A stretch of DNA of 64,000 bases from Candidatus Thorarchaeota archaeon (GCA_029858305.1 JAOUFI010000006.1:1-64000); one strand, 5' to 3'; numbered from the stretch's first letter, positions 8,287 through 16,736 are shown. The notes: generated by a model not told the origin, from the letters alone. A program made the numbers and translations.

Positions 8287-9732
8287 ATGGACATCAAGAA
8301 GGTCGCTGAAAATATCTATGAAATTCCGAAGGGCACGCAACCATGCATGAGAGTACCTGTTAGAATCTACGCATCAGAAGATCTTGTTAAGAAGATGAAA
8401 CAGGATGCAACTTTCACCCAAGCAACCAATGCAGCTTGTATCCCAGGAATCTACACACATAGCATTGTACTCCCTGACGGACACCAAGGCTATGGGTTCC
8501 CTATTGGTGGAGTTGCAGCAACTGATTATGAGAATGGTGTCATCTCCCCAGGCGGAGTTGGGTATGATATCAACTGTGGAGTCAGAGTGTTGAGAACGAA
8601 TCTTGACGAGAAAGATGTCAGACCTAAAATCAGGCAGCTTATTGACCAACTTTTCGCGGATGTTCCAACAGGTGTAGGAAAACAGGGCAAGATCAATCTA
8701 CAATCTCACAAGGGTGTGGATGAGGTGCTCAGCGGAGGGGCGAGATGGGCTGTTGAAGAAGGTTATGGTTGGGAGGATGACCTTGAGAATCAAGAGGCTA
8801 ACGGTAGGCTAGATATTGCTAATCCTGCAGATGTACCAGGTACTGCAAAGGAGAGAGGGCTCAAGCAAAGCGGAACACTTGGTTCTGGCAACCACTTCCT
8901 TGAGATTCAGCTTGTTGATGAGATATACAATGAGCAGGCCGCTAAAGTGATGGGCATTACGAGGAAAGGACAAGTCATGGTTATGATCCATAGTGGTTCT
9001 CGTGGACTTGGACATCAGGTCTGTTCTGAATTCATACGTGTTATGACTCAAGCTATGAGGAAGTACAAGATTGACTTGCCTGATAGAGAGCTATGCAGTG
9101 CACCTACAACATCGCCAGAGGGACAGGCCTATCTAGGTGCAATGAGCGCTGCAGCAAACTATGCTTTTGCCAATCGCCAAGCAATGATGCACTGGACAAG
9201 AGAAGCTTTCTCAAAGATCATGGGTCAGTCGCCCGAGGATTTAGACATGGGACTGATATACGATGTCGCACATAATATGGGAAAGGTAGAGGAGCACGAA
9301 ATTCAAGGAAAGAGGACCAAGGTTGTGGTTCACAGGAAAGGTGCAACTCGAGCATTTCCACCAGGGCATCCCGATATTCCTTCAAAATATCGAAATATTG
9401 GACAGCCAGTAATTATACCAGGCACAATGGGAACTGCATCATACATTCTATTGGGAAATCAACGTAGCATGGATCTCTCATTTGGTTCGACTGCACACGG
9501 TGCTGGACGCTTTCTTAGTCGCACACAGGCAAAGAGGAAGTTCTTTGGAAAAGAGGTACAGGACCAGTTGGCTACTGAAGGTATTATAGTAAAAGCTACT
9601 CAAGGAGTGGTCATAGCTGAAGAAGCTCCAGGAGCCTATAAGGATGTAGACGAGGTGGTTCGGGTTTCAGACTCTGTGGGGATTGCAACCATGGCAGTGA
9701 GACTACGTCCCATTGGCGTCATCAAAGGATAA
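8287..9732 (+). CDS. rtcB: RtcB RNA ligase (tRNA-splicing ligase)
   Basis: RtcB joins a 2',3'-cyclic phosphate end to a 5'-OH end using GTP and Mn2+. In archaea it seals tRNA exon halves after the splicing endonuclease cuts. The 481-residue protein has full family length and no intein. Motifs seen: LPDGHQGYGFPIGGVAA (62-78), GGVGYDINCGVR with the metal-binding Cys97, GSGNHFLEIQ, MIHSGSRGLGHQV, YDVAHNMGKVEEH, HRKGATRAFPPGHPD (His-guanylation region) and FGSTAHGAGR near the C-terminus. The ATG at 8287 follows a leader with a TATA box. Its 3' end overlaps the convergent EamA gene by 30 bases. A tRNA gene with an intron lies in the same window at 61741-61858, a natural substrate. Confidence 0.97.
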   Translation: MDIKKVAENIYEIPKGTQPCMRVPVRIYASEDLVKKMKQDATFTQATNAACIPGIYTHSIVLPDGHQGYGFPIGGVAATDYENGVISPGGVGYDINCGVRVLRTNLDEKDVRPKIRQLIDQLFADVPTGVGKQGKINLQSHKGVDEVLSGGARWAVEEGYGWEDDLENQEANGRLDIANPADVPGTAKERGLKQSGTLGSGNHFLEIQLVDEIYNEQAAKVMGITRKGQVMVMIHSGSRGLGHQVCSEFIRVMTQAMRKYKIDLPDRELCSAPTTSPEGQAYLGAMSAAANYAFANRQAMMHWTREAFSKIMGQSPEDLDMGLIYDVAHNMGKVEEHEIQGKRTKVVVHRKGATRAFPPGHPDIPSKYRNIGQPVIIPGTMGTASYILLGNQRSMDLSFGSTAHGAGRFLSRTQAKRKFFGKEVQDQLATEGIIVKATQGVVIAEEAPGAYKDVDEVVRVSDSVGIATMAVRLRPIGVIKG

Positions 9733-10653
9733 CTTTGAGCGTTCTATGCGTTCCTTGGAAGCAATGTCAGCGAGTACAGCAGCTACACCAATGAGAATGA
9801 CACTAAAACCAATCAATTCAGCTGGTTCGATAATCCTTCCAAGAATAACTGCGGCTAGAATAGTAGCTCCTACTGGTTCACCAAGAACTGCAGAAGAAAC
9901 CACGTATGCTGGGACTTTAGTGAGAAGATAGTTATTGACAGAGTGTCCAAGTACTGTTGGGAAAATTGCTAATGCTATGAAAATTAGAACCTCAGATGGT
10001 TCAAAGACCAATACGTTAAATCCGCCTAAAAGACAGAAACCTAGAGTGGTAATCGCAGCTACAAGATAGATAATTGAAGTGTAGACCGTGATGGGCATTC
10101 CTTGAGCATATCTTCTTCCGCCAATGAAATATATAGCAAGGAAAACAGCACCTGCAAGTGCTAACAGGTCTCCAGCCAATGCTCCTAATTCTAGGCCATA
10201 ATCAATCCACACTAGGAAAATCGCGCCAGCTATAGCAACAAAGATGCCAATCCAAGAACGCCTTCGAAGAGATTCGCCCAAGAATACAGTGGATAATATG
10301 GCAGTAAAAACTGGTGACGAATCAACAAGAACAACGCTTGCAGGAATAGAGGTCATCTCGAGCGATTGAAACCAAGTCGAAAAATGGAGAGAGAGGATAA
10401 TACCTATCCCGATAAGCCAAGGCCAATTGTTACGTACCTGCGGACTTCTGAGCTTTGAAAGATCTCCTCGGATTGCACCTATTATCGCCATGAAGAGTGA
10501 GCCATAGAGAGTTCTCCAAAATACCTTTACCAATGAGGGTGAAACACTAATTGTGATGAGGATACTTGCGCTCGAAACCATTGAAACAGAGAGCGTTAAT
10601 AATAGAACCACCCTCAACCTACTCGTTGATACATCAAACAATGGCATAGGCAT
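9703..10653 (-). CDS. EamA/DMT-family transporter
   Basis: About 316 residues with ten predicted membrane helices arranged as two EamA repeats of five: the first runs to about residue 150, and the second includes TVYTSIIYLVAAITTLGFCL and VLGEPVGATILAAVILG. DMT-family proteins export or import small metabolites; the substrate cannot be read from sequence. The open frame extends upstream of 10653 into the preceding gene, but ATG (MPMPLFDVS) at 10653 comes just 4 bases after that gene's TAA, the natural start. The two genes form an operon with the DNPH1-like protein. The 3' end overlaps rtcB convergently by 30 bases. Confidence 0.85.
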   Translation of the reverse strand: MPMPLFDVSTSRLRVVLLLTLSVSMVSSASILITISVSPSLVKVFWRTLYGSLFMAIIGAIRGDLSKLRSPQVRNNWPWLIGIGIILSLHFSTWFQSLEMTSIPASVVLVDSSPVFTAILSTVFLGESLRRRSWIGIFVAIAGAIFLVWIDYGLELGALAGDLLALAGAVFLAIYFIGGRRYAQGMPITVYTSIIYLVAAITTLGFCLLGGFNVLVFEPSEVLIFIALAIFPTVLGHSVNNYLLTKVPAYVVSSAVLGEPVGATILAAVILGRIIEPAELIGFSVILIGVAAVLADIASKERIERSKLSFDDANGT

Positions 10654-10657
10654 AGTC

Positions 10658-11158
10658 TTACACCACAATATCATAATCAGAATGACCACATGACACACAA
10701 CGGATCTCGTCTTCCAAGACTTCTGCCACCTGACTATCACAGATTGTACATTTTTGAACAATTAAATTCTCAAGGTTCAGAGAATGTAGAATCTTGCCAA
10801 CTTCTATTAGAGATGTATACTCAAACAAAACTTTTCCATCAGCCCCCATAACCATTTTCGAAATAGAATCAGAATCAGATTGATGGAATAATAAAACTGG
10901 TTTCATCAGGTCAATAGCCAACATGATCTCCATTCCAACTCCAAGCGATGGACTTGAAATCTCAGCAATTAGAAAATCACACAATCGAACGTATTCGACA
11001 TCACGTTTGAATATTAATTTTGGTTCTCTTTCTTGAAGTAGCTGAGGTGCAAATACTCTAATCCCCTTATTCTCTAAAACTTTAATCACAGTAGAACAGA
11101 AATCATCCCTGCGTAGTGACGGATGAATGATAGGTGCTGAGAGATATACAAAGACCAT
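10658..11158 (-). CDS. DNPH1/nucleoside 2-deoxyribosyltransferase-like protein with C-terminal zinc ribbon
   Basis: Residues 1-110 look like the nucleoside deoxyribosyltransferase fold: MVFVYLSAPI at the N-terminus, the helix with a conserved Asp (RDVEYVRLCDFLIAEIS) and the family signature SPSLGVGMEI, close to PSLGVGYE of human DNPH1 (5-hydroxymethyl-dUMP N-hydrolase). The C-terminus (about 135-166) adds CTIC and CVSCG, a zinc ribbon not usual for this family. A hydrolase cleaning the nucleotide pool is the likely role; the ribbon may add nucleic-acid or protein binding. It precedes the EamA transporter by 4 bases in one operon. Confidence 0.7.
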   Translation of the reverse strand: MVFVYLSAPIIHPSLRRDDFCSTVIKVLENKGIRVFAPQLLQEREPKLIFKRDVEYVRLCDFLIAEISSPSLGVGMEIMLAIDLMKPVLLFHQSDSDSISKMVMGADGKVLFEYTSLIEVGKILHSLNLENLIVQKCTICDSQVAEVLEDEIRCVSCGHSDYDIVV

Positions 11159-11190
11159 AACATTTCCGCTCTGTGGACATTTCTTATGCT

Positions 11191-11550
11191 CTATTCTTCA
11201 AAAATCGTTGATTCCTTAGAAGCCCCTAGTTCTGTTATTGAAGGAACTGAGCCATCATCAGCGATATGTTCGTATTTTCCCGAGCGACCTAGCGAGAGCT
11301 GTACTTTTCCCTGCCATTCCTTCGCCCAACCATCCTCTATCTTTATGACCATTCCTGCAGAGAGATCGTTACCTTCATTAAAACCCCAAAGAGAGAGAAT
11401 TGCGGATCCAGAATCATCAGCCACCAGGACTTCTTTTAGCATAGTTTTACGTCCCGCTCGAGTCTGAATAATTCTAGGAGATGCGATTGATATTATCCGG
11501 ACGATAAGATCAGATACGCTTTTACTAGGCTCAACATCAGATAGCTTCAC
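11191..11550 (-). CDS. OB-fold nucleic-acid-binding protein (RPA/SOSS-B-like)
   Basis: The 119 residues form one OB-fold: V-x-RIISIASPRII strand, VLVADDSGSAILSLWG (the DxTG/DDSG-type turn and W of RPA/SOSS-B single-strand-binding folds), GMVIKIEDGWAKEWQGKVQLSLGRSGKYE. Single-domain proteins of this type bind single-stranded DNA or RNA in archaea. The last 20 residues are a likely flexible tail. It lies 65 bases downstream (in transcription order) of the large GTPase gene and 32 bases before the DNPH1-like gene, so an operon is possible. Confidence 0.75.
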   Translation of the reverse strand: MKLSDVEPSKSVSDLIVRIISIASPRIIQTRAGRKTMLKEVLVADDSGSAILSLWGFNEGNDLSAGMVIKIEDGWAKEWQGKVQLSLGRSGKYEHIADDGSVPSITELGASKESTIFEE

Positions 11551-11615
11551 GACGACTCACACTATTACCAAATTCATACATCTAAATCAGTCTATCGCCA
11601 AGACCACAAATCTAG

Positions 11616-13643
11616 TTAATCCTCATCTTCACCTGAATCGACGAAATCTAGTAGACGACTCAGTTCATCTAATGATTCATTATTTATAGGTGAGTTCTCA
11701 GAGTGCTGCTTAGTGTCATTAGAATCTTTTTTCTTGGTTCCACCTACAGCACTATCCAGAGGGCCGAGAATAAGCTCTAACTCCTCAAGTGACTCGGCAT
11801 CAATCTCTTCTCGAATGTCGGACTCCCCCTCGGTAGGAGTAGCCTCATCACTCTTAAATGCTTCAAGAGCTTCATCGATTTCAGTATGAGAAACAAGATC
11901 AAGTTCTGCGGAGATGAATTCATCGGCCTCGAGAGCTTCGAATATAATTTCTTTGGCCATTTTTACGCCTCCGTTGTTTTCTTCAGCAATCGGTTCTATT
12001 CCGAGTTTCTCTTCAGGTGGAAGTTCCTCTTCAGCAAAATCGATTTGTGGTAATTGTTCTTCTACTTCTATCGAAGATTCTTCCTTTGGCAATTCAATGG
12101 AAATATCCATGGAGATTTCATCAATCTCTTTCGACTCCTCCATGTGGGAGGGTTCAAATCCTTCACCCTCTTCCAATTGCATGCCTGTCGCAAAAGCATC
12201 TTCTTCTGTAGTCTGGTCCGGTCCTATTGCTTCACTGAGAGCATCAGCTTTAGCAAGTTCGACTTCTTGGTGTATCAAATGTTCCTCAGAGAACTCTACT
12301 TCTAGAGGAAATGATTGAATCTCTGCTTCAAGCGGAGATACAGAGATTTCTACTTCCTCCTCTACTTCCTTAGTTTCCTCTATAATGGCCTCAGGAATCG
12401 GTTCAGAAGATGCAATCTCATCTTCGACTTTTACTTCAGGCTCGGGTTCAAAGAATTCTACTTCCGCCTCTGCTTCCTCAATCTCCTCTAACATCACATC
12501 AGGAGCTAGTTCCGGAGAAACAATCTCTTCTTTTGTTTCTTCTTCTTCAAAGAGATCTTCATCTACTTCTTCAATGACTTCTTCAATTATCTCATAGTCA
12601 TTTAGGTTCTCAATGACATGTCCATCTTCGTCAACCAAGACTTCCTCGACCACTTCAATAGTCTCGAATTCAGATTCTTCAATCTCTGCAGTTTCCCTTC
12701 GTTCCTGCATCGCATCTGTCTCAGCTATCGCTTCCTTGGTTGCGGCATCTGTAAACTTCAAGAGCTCGGATGCCGGAAGATCCGGAAGAGCAACACCAAC
12801 ATATTGTGCTGCAGCAGTCATCAAAATCCTTAGCATCTCATCACGCCTAGCCTTGTCAATTGCAACCATTGGAAAGGTAGGAATTCCTAGTATCTTCTGA
12901 ACGACCTCAGGTTTCATAGCGTTTGGTTTATCCTGTTTATTAGCCAGAGCAAAGACGGGAACCTTCGGAGCGTCTCGTTTAATGAGCTTGAGAATGTCCT
13001 TACTGATTATCACGTTACGAAGAGCTGAATCACAAACTAAGAAGATTACATCAGCTCCATGGAAATAGAATCGCCATAGTGTTCGAAAGCGCTCTTGTCC
13101 TGCAAAATCCCAGAGGACAAGACTGTAGTTGCCAAATCTGATGTTTTCAACAGTTTCAAGATTGAGAGCTATTGTTGGGACATATTGCAGTGGTGGTGTG
13201 TCTCCAAGTAAAAGGTGGAGTGTTGTTGTTTTTCCAACACCACCCTCTCCAACTAGCGCAATTTTCAATCTGGTGGTCACAGATGGTTCAACAAGTTTTT
13301 CATACCCTTGCTTCACAGCGTCAAGTCCTGATTTTTTCAGCTCCTTTCTCATGAGCTTCGATGCAGCTTCAACCTTCTCGAATATGCTTGATTCGTCTTC
13401 TCCTTTATCAGTAACAAACAGTAAAAGAAGGTCTGAAACCAAGTCCACTCCATGAAACTTGTGATCTCCTAATATTAGTGCTAGACTTTCTAGATGCGTA
13501 TCATTGCTCTTTTCAGAACGAAGTTCTTCCCTTGTTTTGACATATTCGCTAAGAATCTCATGTGACACATCAACGGGCCAATATTTAGTGAATGCAATTA
13601 TTTCTTGTGTTGAGATGCGTATAAGGAAGGTGTTGTGAATCAC
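11616..13643 (-). CDS. Ras-like GTPase with N-terminal domain and 360-residue acidic tail
   Basis: Three parts are visible in 675 residues. Residues 1-120 form a mixed alpha/beta N-terminal region (FLIRISTQEIIAFTKYWPVD, then LALILGDHKFHG and LLLLFVTDKGEDESSIFEK) that looks longin- or roadblock-like. Residues 125-290 are a GTPase with P-loop GEGGVGKT (132-139), WDFAGQE (178-184, catalytic Gln present) and NKQD (235-238). Residues 310-675 are an extremely Glu/Asp-rich, presumably disordered tail with short loose repeats (such as EEVEISV and VEEVLVDEDG). The start is GTG. No lipidation Cys is seen. The Gln in G3 makes it a normal hydrolysing Rab/Arf-type switch; the tail may bind membranes' or proteins' basic surfaces (inference). 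Confidence 0.85.
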   Translation of the reverse strand: MIHNTFLIRISTQEIIAFTKYWPVDVSHEILSEYVKTREELRSEKSNDTHLESLALILGDHKFHGVDLVSDLLLLFVTDKGEDESSIFEKVEAASKLMRKELKKSGLDAVKQGYEKLVEPSVTTRLKIALVGEGGVGKTTTLHLLLGDTPPLQYVPTIALNLETVENIRFGNYSLVLWDFAGQERFRTLWRFYFHGADVIFLVCDSALRNVIISKDILKLIKRDAPKVPVFALANKQDKPNAMKPEVVQKILGIPTFPMVAIDKARRDEMLRILMTAAAQYVGVALPDLPASELLKFTDAATKEAIAETDAMQERRETAEIEESEFETIEVVEEVLVDEDGHVIENLNDYEIIEEVIEEVDEDLFEEEETKEEIVSPELAPDVMLEEIEEAEAEVEFFEPEPEVKVEDEIASSEPIPEAIIEETKEVEEEVEISVSPLEAEIQSFPLEVEFSEEHLIHQEVELAKADALSEAIGPDQTTEEDAFATGMQLEEGEGFEPSHMEESKEIDEISMDISIELPKEESSIEVEEQLPQIDFAEEELPPEEKLGIEPIAEENNGGVKMAKEIIFEALEADEFISAELDLVSHTEIDEALEAFKSDEATPTEGESDIREEIDAESLEELELILGPLDSAVGGTKKKDSNDTKQHSENSPINNESLDELSRLLDFVDSGEDED

Positions 13644-13724
13644 TATTACTTCACCAGATTATCTAATAGATTATACACTGTTGTGGAGAATCCACTCAAT
13701 ATAGAGTAGGATATTACAGGCTTG

Positions 13725-14048
13725 ATTAACTTGTTTTGTGTGTACAATCTTTGATTTTCAAGAAACAAGTTAGATGTTGGGGGTTCAGAGAACCCCAAAC
13801 ATCCGTTGGAGCGTGTTCTTCCACAGGAGCGGCAAAATTCGTTTATGCGCAAGAACAGTAGCAGTTCACACTGCAATTAGGGACTAGAACTCGTGGGACC
13901 GTGTATTGCGAGTTCCTGACGGGGGAAGACCGCCACCTGTGTGAAGTTCACAATGGATGAAACCCTAAATCGCCATAAGAAGCTTTCTGGTTTACCAAAA
14001 AAAGTTAGATGTGTCTATTTTCTTGATTCACAACTTATAGGTCTCTTT
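13725..14048. ncRNA. Candidate structured non-coding RNA in a 497-base intergenic region
   Basis: No credible gene fills 13644-14140. The region is rich in pairing: TAACTTGTTT (13727-13736) with AAACAAGTTA (13763-13772); a long hairpin 13773-13803 (13 of 14 pairs, triloop AGA); TGTTCTT (13814-13820) with AAGAACA (13851-13857); GCAG/CTGC 13861-13874; GAACTCG (13887-13893) with CGAGTTC (13909-13915); TTAGGG (13877-13882) with CCCTAA (13963-13968). It is G+C-richer than the flanks, and a T-run at 14045-14051 could end a plus-strand RNA. Strand is uncertain. I do not find the landmark sequences of SRP RNA or RNase P RNA. Confidence 0.4.
13767..14012. repeat. 11-bp direct repeats flanking the structured region
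   Basis: AAGTTAGATGT occurs at 13767-13777 and again at 14002-14012, 235 bases apart, bracketing the G+C-rich hairpin region. They could be a target-site duplication of a small non-autonomous element or chance; no terminal inverted repeats are evident. Confidence 0.4.
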
Positions 14049-14140
14049 TTTGTAATATTCGCAAGAAAATATATTGGAATTGTGAATTTAGCAATACTGC
14101 TAATGTGTCAATAGTAAGCCCGCAATAGAATTTTCATAAC

Positions 14141-15280
14141 TCATCGAGGGAAGTTATCTCGTAGGAGCCTGAGATGCTGATGAACCATCTCCATTGCCTT
14201 AGGATCATCGGGAGTCTTTTCCAAGTCAGTTACAAGAGTTTGCAAGAAATACTCTGGGAAGAATAGCCGAACCCTAATATCATTCAGAAGAAACAGCCAT
14301 TTATCATATTCACCAGAAGGTCCTTTCCTACGCTTCTCTGAAACAACTCTGAATTTCTTGAGAGTCTGAATTGCCTCCTTCAGCTCCTTTGGAGGAATAC
14401 CTAGTGTAGCTTCCAATTCTGATATGTTAGCAGGACGCCTTCTGAGTTCACTAAGTGTATCATAACAATCGGGGTCTGCTAATACTTGAGCCACAGATAC
14501 CGTATCCTCAGGTGTCTTCTGCCATTCAGTGAGAAATTCAAGAACCTCCGATTTGTACTCAGCTGCAAGTTCTGGATCGAGAACACTGCTTGCGGATTCC
14601 ATTGCAACAAGCGGTGGGGCTCTAAATACTTCGAGGTCCTTAATCATAAAGACACAAGTACGGCCAATCTCATCGACCCATTCTGTCTTTACGAGTCCTA
14701 GTTCTTCAAAAGGAGCGATAATTGAGTCCACACTAACACTTGGAAGACCAGTGACCATCTTCAACCATTCTTCAAGTTCTTCTTTGGATATGCCTCCTTT
14801 CCAAAGTTTGGGAAAGACAGCCCTACTCACCTCATCGGAGAAAAGCCGTGCTAGTCGAGACTCATCGGTCATACCAGCAAGTCTGATAATTCGCCTGTAG
14901 GTGTTGTCCAGTTCATCCTGAAGTTCTGCGTCAGTCAATGCAACCACAGCATTCGTAAGAGGAGTCACAATCGAGGTGATTGCAGCCTCGTACATCTTTG
15001 GATCCTCTGAGGGAGTAAGCAAGAGAGACACACAATACTGTTCCTCCTCCCTCACTATTCCAGTATAGTAGGATGCAACACCATACTCTTCACCACCAAT
15101 TCGAATACTAAGTGATGAAAAACCAGCTGTGGCATCGCCCATGGCGTGAGAAGTGAAGATACGCATAATTTCTGTATTTAGATCTTCGCGATAATAATCA
15201 GCAAAGTCTGCAGGTACCTTCGCCTTCAGTACAGCTCCAATCTTTGAGTCCCAATCTATAAGCAGCATTGCAACCGGCAT
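14141..15280 (-). CDS. Putative longin/roadblock-like domain protein with winged-helix regions
   Basis: 379 residues, family not recognised with certainty. Residues 1-130 alternate strands and helices (MLLIDWDSKIGAVLKAKVP, SSLSIRIGGEEYGVASYYTG, EEQYCVSLLLTPSED) in a way that resembles the longin or profilin-like fold. The middle and C-terminal parts contain predicted winged helices: SKEELEEWLKMVTGLPS...LGLVKTEW and RRPANISELEATLGIPPKEL...FRVVSEKR, followed by a short helical end. There is no membrane segment. A TATA-like GGTTTTAATATG about 70 bases upstream supports an own promoter. It resembles other Asgard proteins that join a trafficking-type fold to HTH modules (inference). Confidence 0.6.
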   Translation of the reverse strand: MPVAMLLIDWDSKIGAVLKAKVPADFADYYREDLNTEIMRIFTSHAMGDATAGFSSLSIRIGGEEYGVASYYTGIVREEEQYCVSLLLTPSEDPKMYEAAITSIVTPLTNAVVALTDAELQDELDNTYRRIIRLAGMTDESRLARLFSDEVSRAVFPKLWKGGISKEELEEWLKMVTGLPSVSVDSIIAPFEELGLVKTEWVDEIGRTCVFMIKDLEVFRAPPLVAMESASSVLDPELAAEYKSEVLEFLTEWQKTPEDTVSVAQVLADPDCYDTLSELRRRPANISELEATLGIPPKELKEAIQTLKKFRVVSEKRRKGPSGEYDKWLFLLNDIRVRLFFPEYFLQTLVTDLEKTPDDPKAMEMVHQHLRLLRDNFPR

Positions 15281-15425
15281 TTCGCTTCTCTCCCAGTCCC
15301 TGGGGGCTTGTTCTGCATAGAGCCAGAGTATTTACGATTCAGTGAGTCACATATTAAAACCTTGTCACTAGCGAGTTCGCGACCGTATTATTCTGGTATA
15401 TATAGCGCCTAGGGATTTGTGTATA

Positions 15426-16118
15426 TCATTCTTGTGATGGATAATACCTGCTTTTTACTGCCTGTATTATGTGCTCATACACTATTTGTACGACTACATC
15501 AAGAGGTTGATGAGCATCAACTATCTTGAAAACTCCAGTATCCTGTTCTGCTATCTCAAGGTAGGTCTTACGAACCTCAATTAACCTGTCAAGTTTCTCA
15601 AATTGTAGATTTGCTACATTTTCTCGTCCTATTGCTCTCTCAAGTCCAATATCAGCTGCCACATCTAAAATAAAGATAATATCTGGTTCTGGGGCATGAA
15701 TGTCTTCTCGGTTCCTTCGCAGTATTTCTCTCCAAGAGATACCAGTGACTACTGATTGGTAGGCTCCGGTAGCAAAAAAGTAACGGTCCATGAGAACGAC
15801 ATATCCAGCGACCAGTGCTGGCACTATTCTGTTTTTAATATGCCATTCTCGATCTTTCACAAATAACTCAAGCTCTTCAGTAGGAGTGAGTTCACCTCGA
15901 GGAGTTCGTTCTCGGATTTCCTTCCCCCAGGGACTTTCATTTGTCGGCTCTCTCAGGTAAATAACATCATACCCGTCACTATGAAGGATTTCCACCAATT
16001 GGTGACATACTGCAGTTTTACCAGAACCATCAATGCCTTCTAAAACGAATAGGAAACCTTTGCGATCAGATTCTGTTTTCAAATGGTAAATACTCCTGAG
16101 ATAGCGCTGTTGCTTCAC
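15426..16118 (-). CDS. tmk: Thymidylate kinase
   Basis: Phosphorylates dTMP to dTDP with ATP for DNA precursor supply. Motifs: P-loop FVLEGIDGSGKT (24-35), the DRX motif region VLMDRYFFATGAYQ and YLREPTNESPWGKEIR (dTMP-binding Arg region), lid region around AIGRENVANLQFEKL, and a C-terminal helix. The 230 residues are slightly longer than usual (about 205) because of a 20-residue N-terminal extension from a GTG start; a shorter start is not obvious. Divergent to the DUF4430 operon. Confidence 0.88.
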   Translation of the reverse strand: MKQQRYLRSIYHLKTESDRKGFLFVLEGIDGSGKTAVCHQLVEILHSDGYDVIYLREPTNESPWGKEIRERTPRGELTPTEELELFVKDREWHIKNRIVPALVAGYVVLMDRYFFATGAYQSVVTGISWREILRRNREDIHAPEPDIIFILDVAADIGLERAIGRENVANLQFEKLDRLIEVRKTYLEIAEQDTGVFKIVDAHQPLDVVVQIVYEHIIQAVKSRYYPSQE

Positions 16119-16197
16119 CAGAGTTTTACCGTATAGATGCTTCGGTTTAAAGGAGCACTAGAATGTTGAAAAGAGAAACTCTTAAATTCATGAGGCG

Positions 16198-16219
16198 TAG
16201 GATAGGATAACCTATCCTA
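16198..16219. promoter_or_regulatory. Perfect palindrome (operator candidate) before the DUF4430 operon
   Basis: TAGGATAGG, 4-base spacer, CCTATCCTA: a 9-bp perfect inverted repeat ending 4 bases before the GTG start of the first gene of the 16224-18725 operon and just downstream of an A/T-rich stretch (about 16178-16190). Position over the probable transcription start suits a repressor site; it could also act as a leader hairpin. No Shine-Dalgarno is visible, fitting a leaderless or structured start. Confidence 0.55.
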
Positions 16220-16223
16220 GAGT

Positions 16224-16736
16224 GTGGTATCCCTGAAGCCTCGAAAACCAAGCATCATGCTTGTACTGATTCTGGTTGTAGTGATGAGTCTATCAAACCC
16301 ATCGCATGTACAGGGTAGCTCAGATTTCATTTTGGCAGCTGAGAGAATCACACTCACAATAGACTTTGGAAATGGAACAATCAGAGAATACAATGATCTC
16401 AGTGGGTCTACAGTTCTCGAAGTTACATCTTCAGTACTCAATGTCGACGTACAGTGGTTTGGTACTCTTGCTTATATCAGGGAAATAGAAGGACTTGTTG
16501 GCGAAGGTGAGTATGGATGGCAATTTTGGGTAAACGGGGAGTTTGCATCAGTTGCAGCCAATCAATACATACTTGACGATAACGATATTGTTTCGTGGGT
16601 ATATTCCACTCCAACTCAACAGCGACAAGATGATCCATCATTAGTTCCAGGCATACTCCTTGTATCAGCAGCAGGTTTTGGTTTCATTGCTATTGTCTAT
16701 ATGCAAACTTCAAGGAGGATTCACTCGAATGAATAG
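16224..16736 (+). CDS. DUF4430-type surface protein, membrane anchored
   Basis: 170 residues: signal segment or membrane helix (about 10-30), an extracellular domain with the DUF4430 pattern (LTIDFGNGTIREY, then GEYGWQFWVNGEFAS and DNDIVSWVYS) and a C-terminal membrane helix (about 138-158). DUF4430 is related to the transcobalamin ligand-binding domain and is often found with ECF-type vitamin transporters. The ECF S subunit at 17494 supports a role in capturing a vitamin or corrin outside the cell (inference). It overlaps the next gene by 8 bases, so they are co-translated. The start is GTG; ATG at 16257 is an alternative but would cut into the signal. Confidence 0.75.
   Translation: MVSLKPRKPSIMLVLILVVVMSLSNPSHVQGSSDFILAAERITLTIDFGNGTIREYNDLSGSTVLEVTSSVLNVDVQWFGTLAYIREIEGLVGEGEYGWQFWVNGEFASVAANQYILDDNDIVSWVYSTPTQQRQDDPSLVPGILLVSAAGFGFIAIVYMQTSRRIHSNE

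Noticed and set aside
9703-9732. 30-base convergent overlap of rtcB and the EamA gene as a regulatory antisense element
   Set aside because: Tail-to-tail overlaps are common in dense archaeal genomes (also at 48007-48010 and 53160-53163); nothing special is seen here.
11914-12900. Plus-strand Ser-rich open frames opposite the acidic tail
   Set aside because: They are antisense shadows of a Glu/Asp-rich coding sequence (GAA/GAG read as TTC/CTC, GAT as ATC, with Ser from TCT/TCC).
13646-13876. Minus-strand open frame of 76 codons in the intergenic region
   Set aside because: It runs through the strongest hairpins, has no ribosome site and an unlikely composition (many Cys, Arg and Leu); the region fits structured RNA better.
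13921-13940. Cobalamin-riboswitch-like CCGCCACC stretch
   Set aside because: Only a short resemblance; the remaining conserved parts of the riboswitch are missing and no cobalamin gene follows.
13785-13975. SRP RNA or RNase P RNA
   Set aside because: Neither strand shows the SRP helix-8 motif (GUCAGG-GGAA-AGCAGC type) nor the RNase P CR-I/CR-V motifs.
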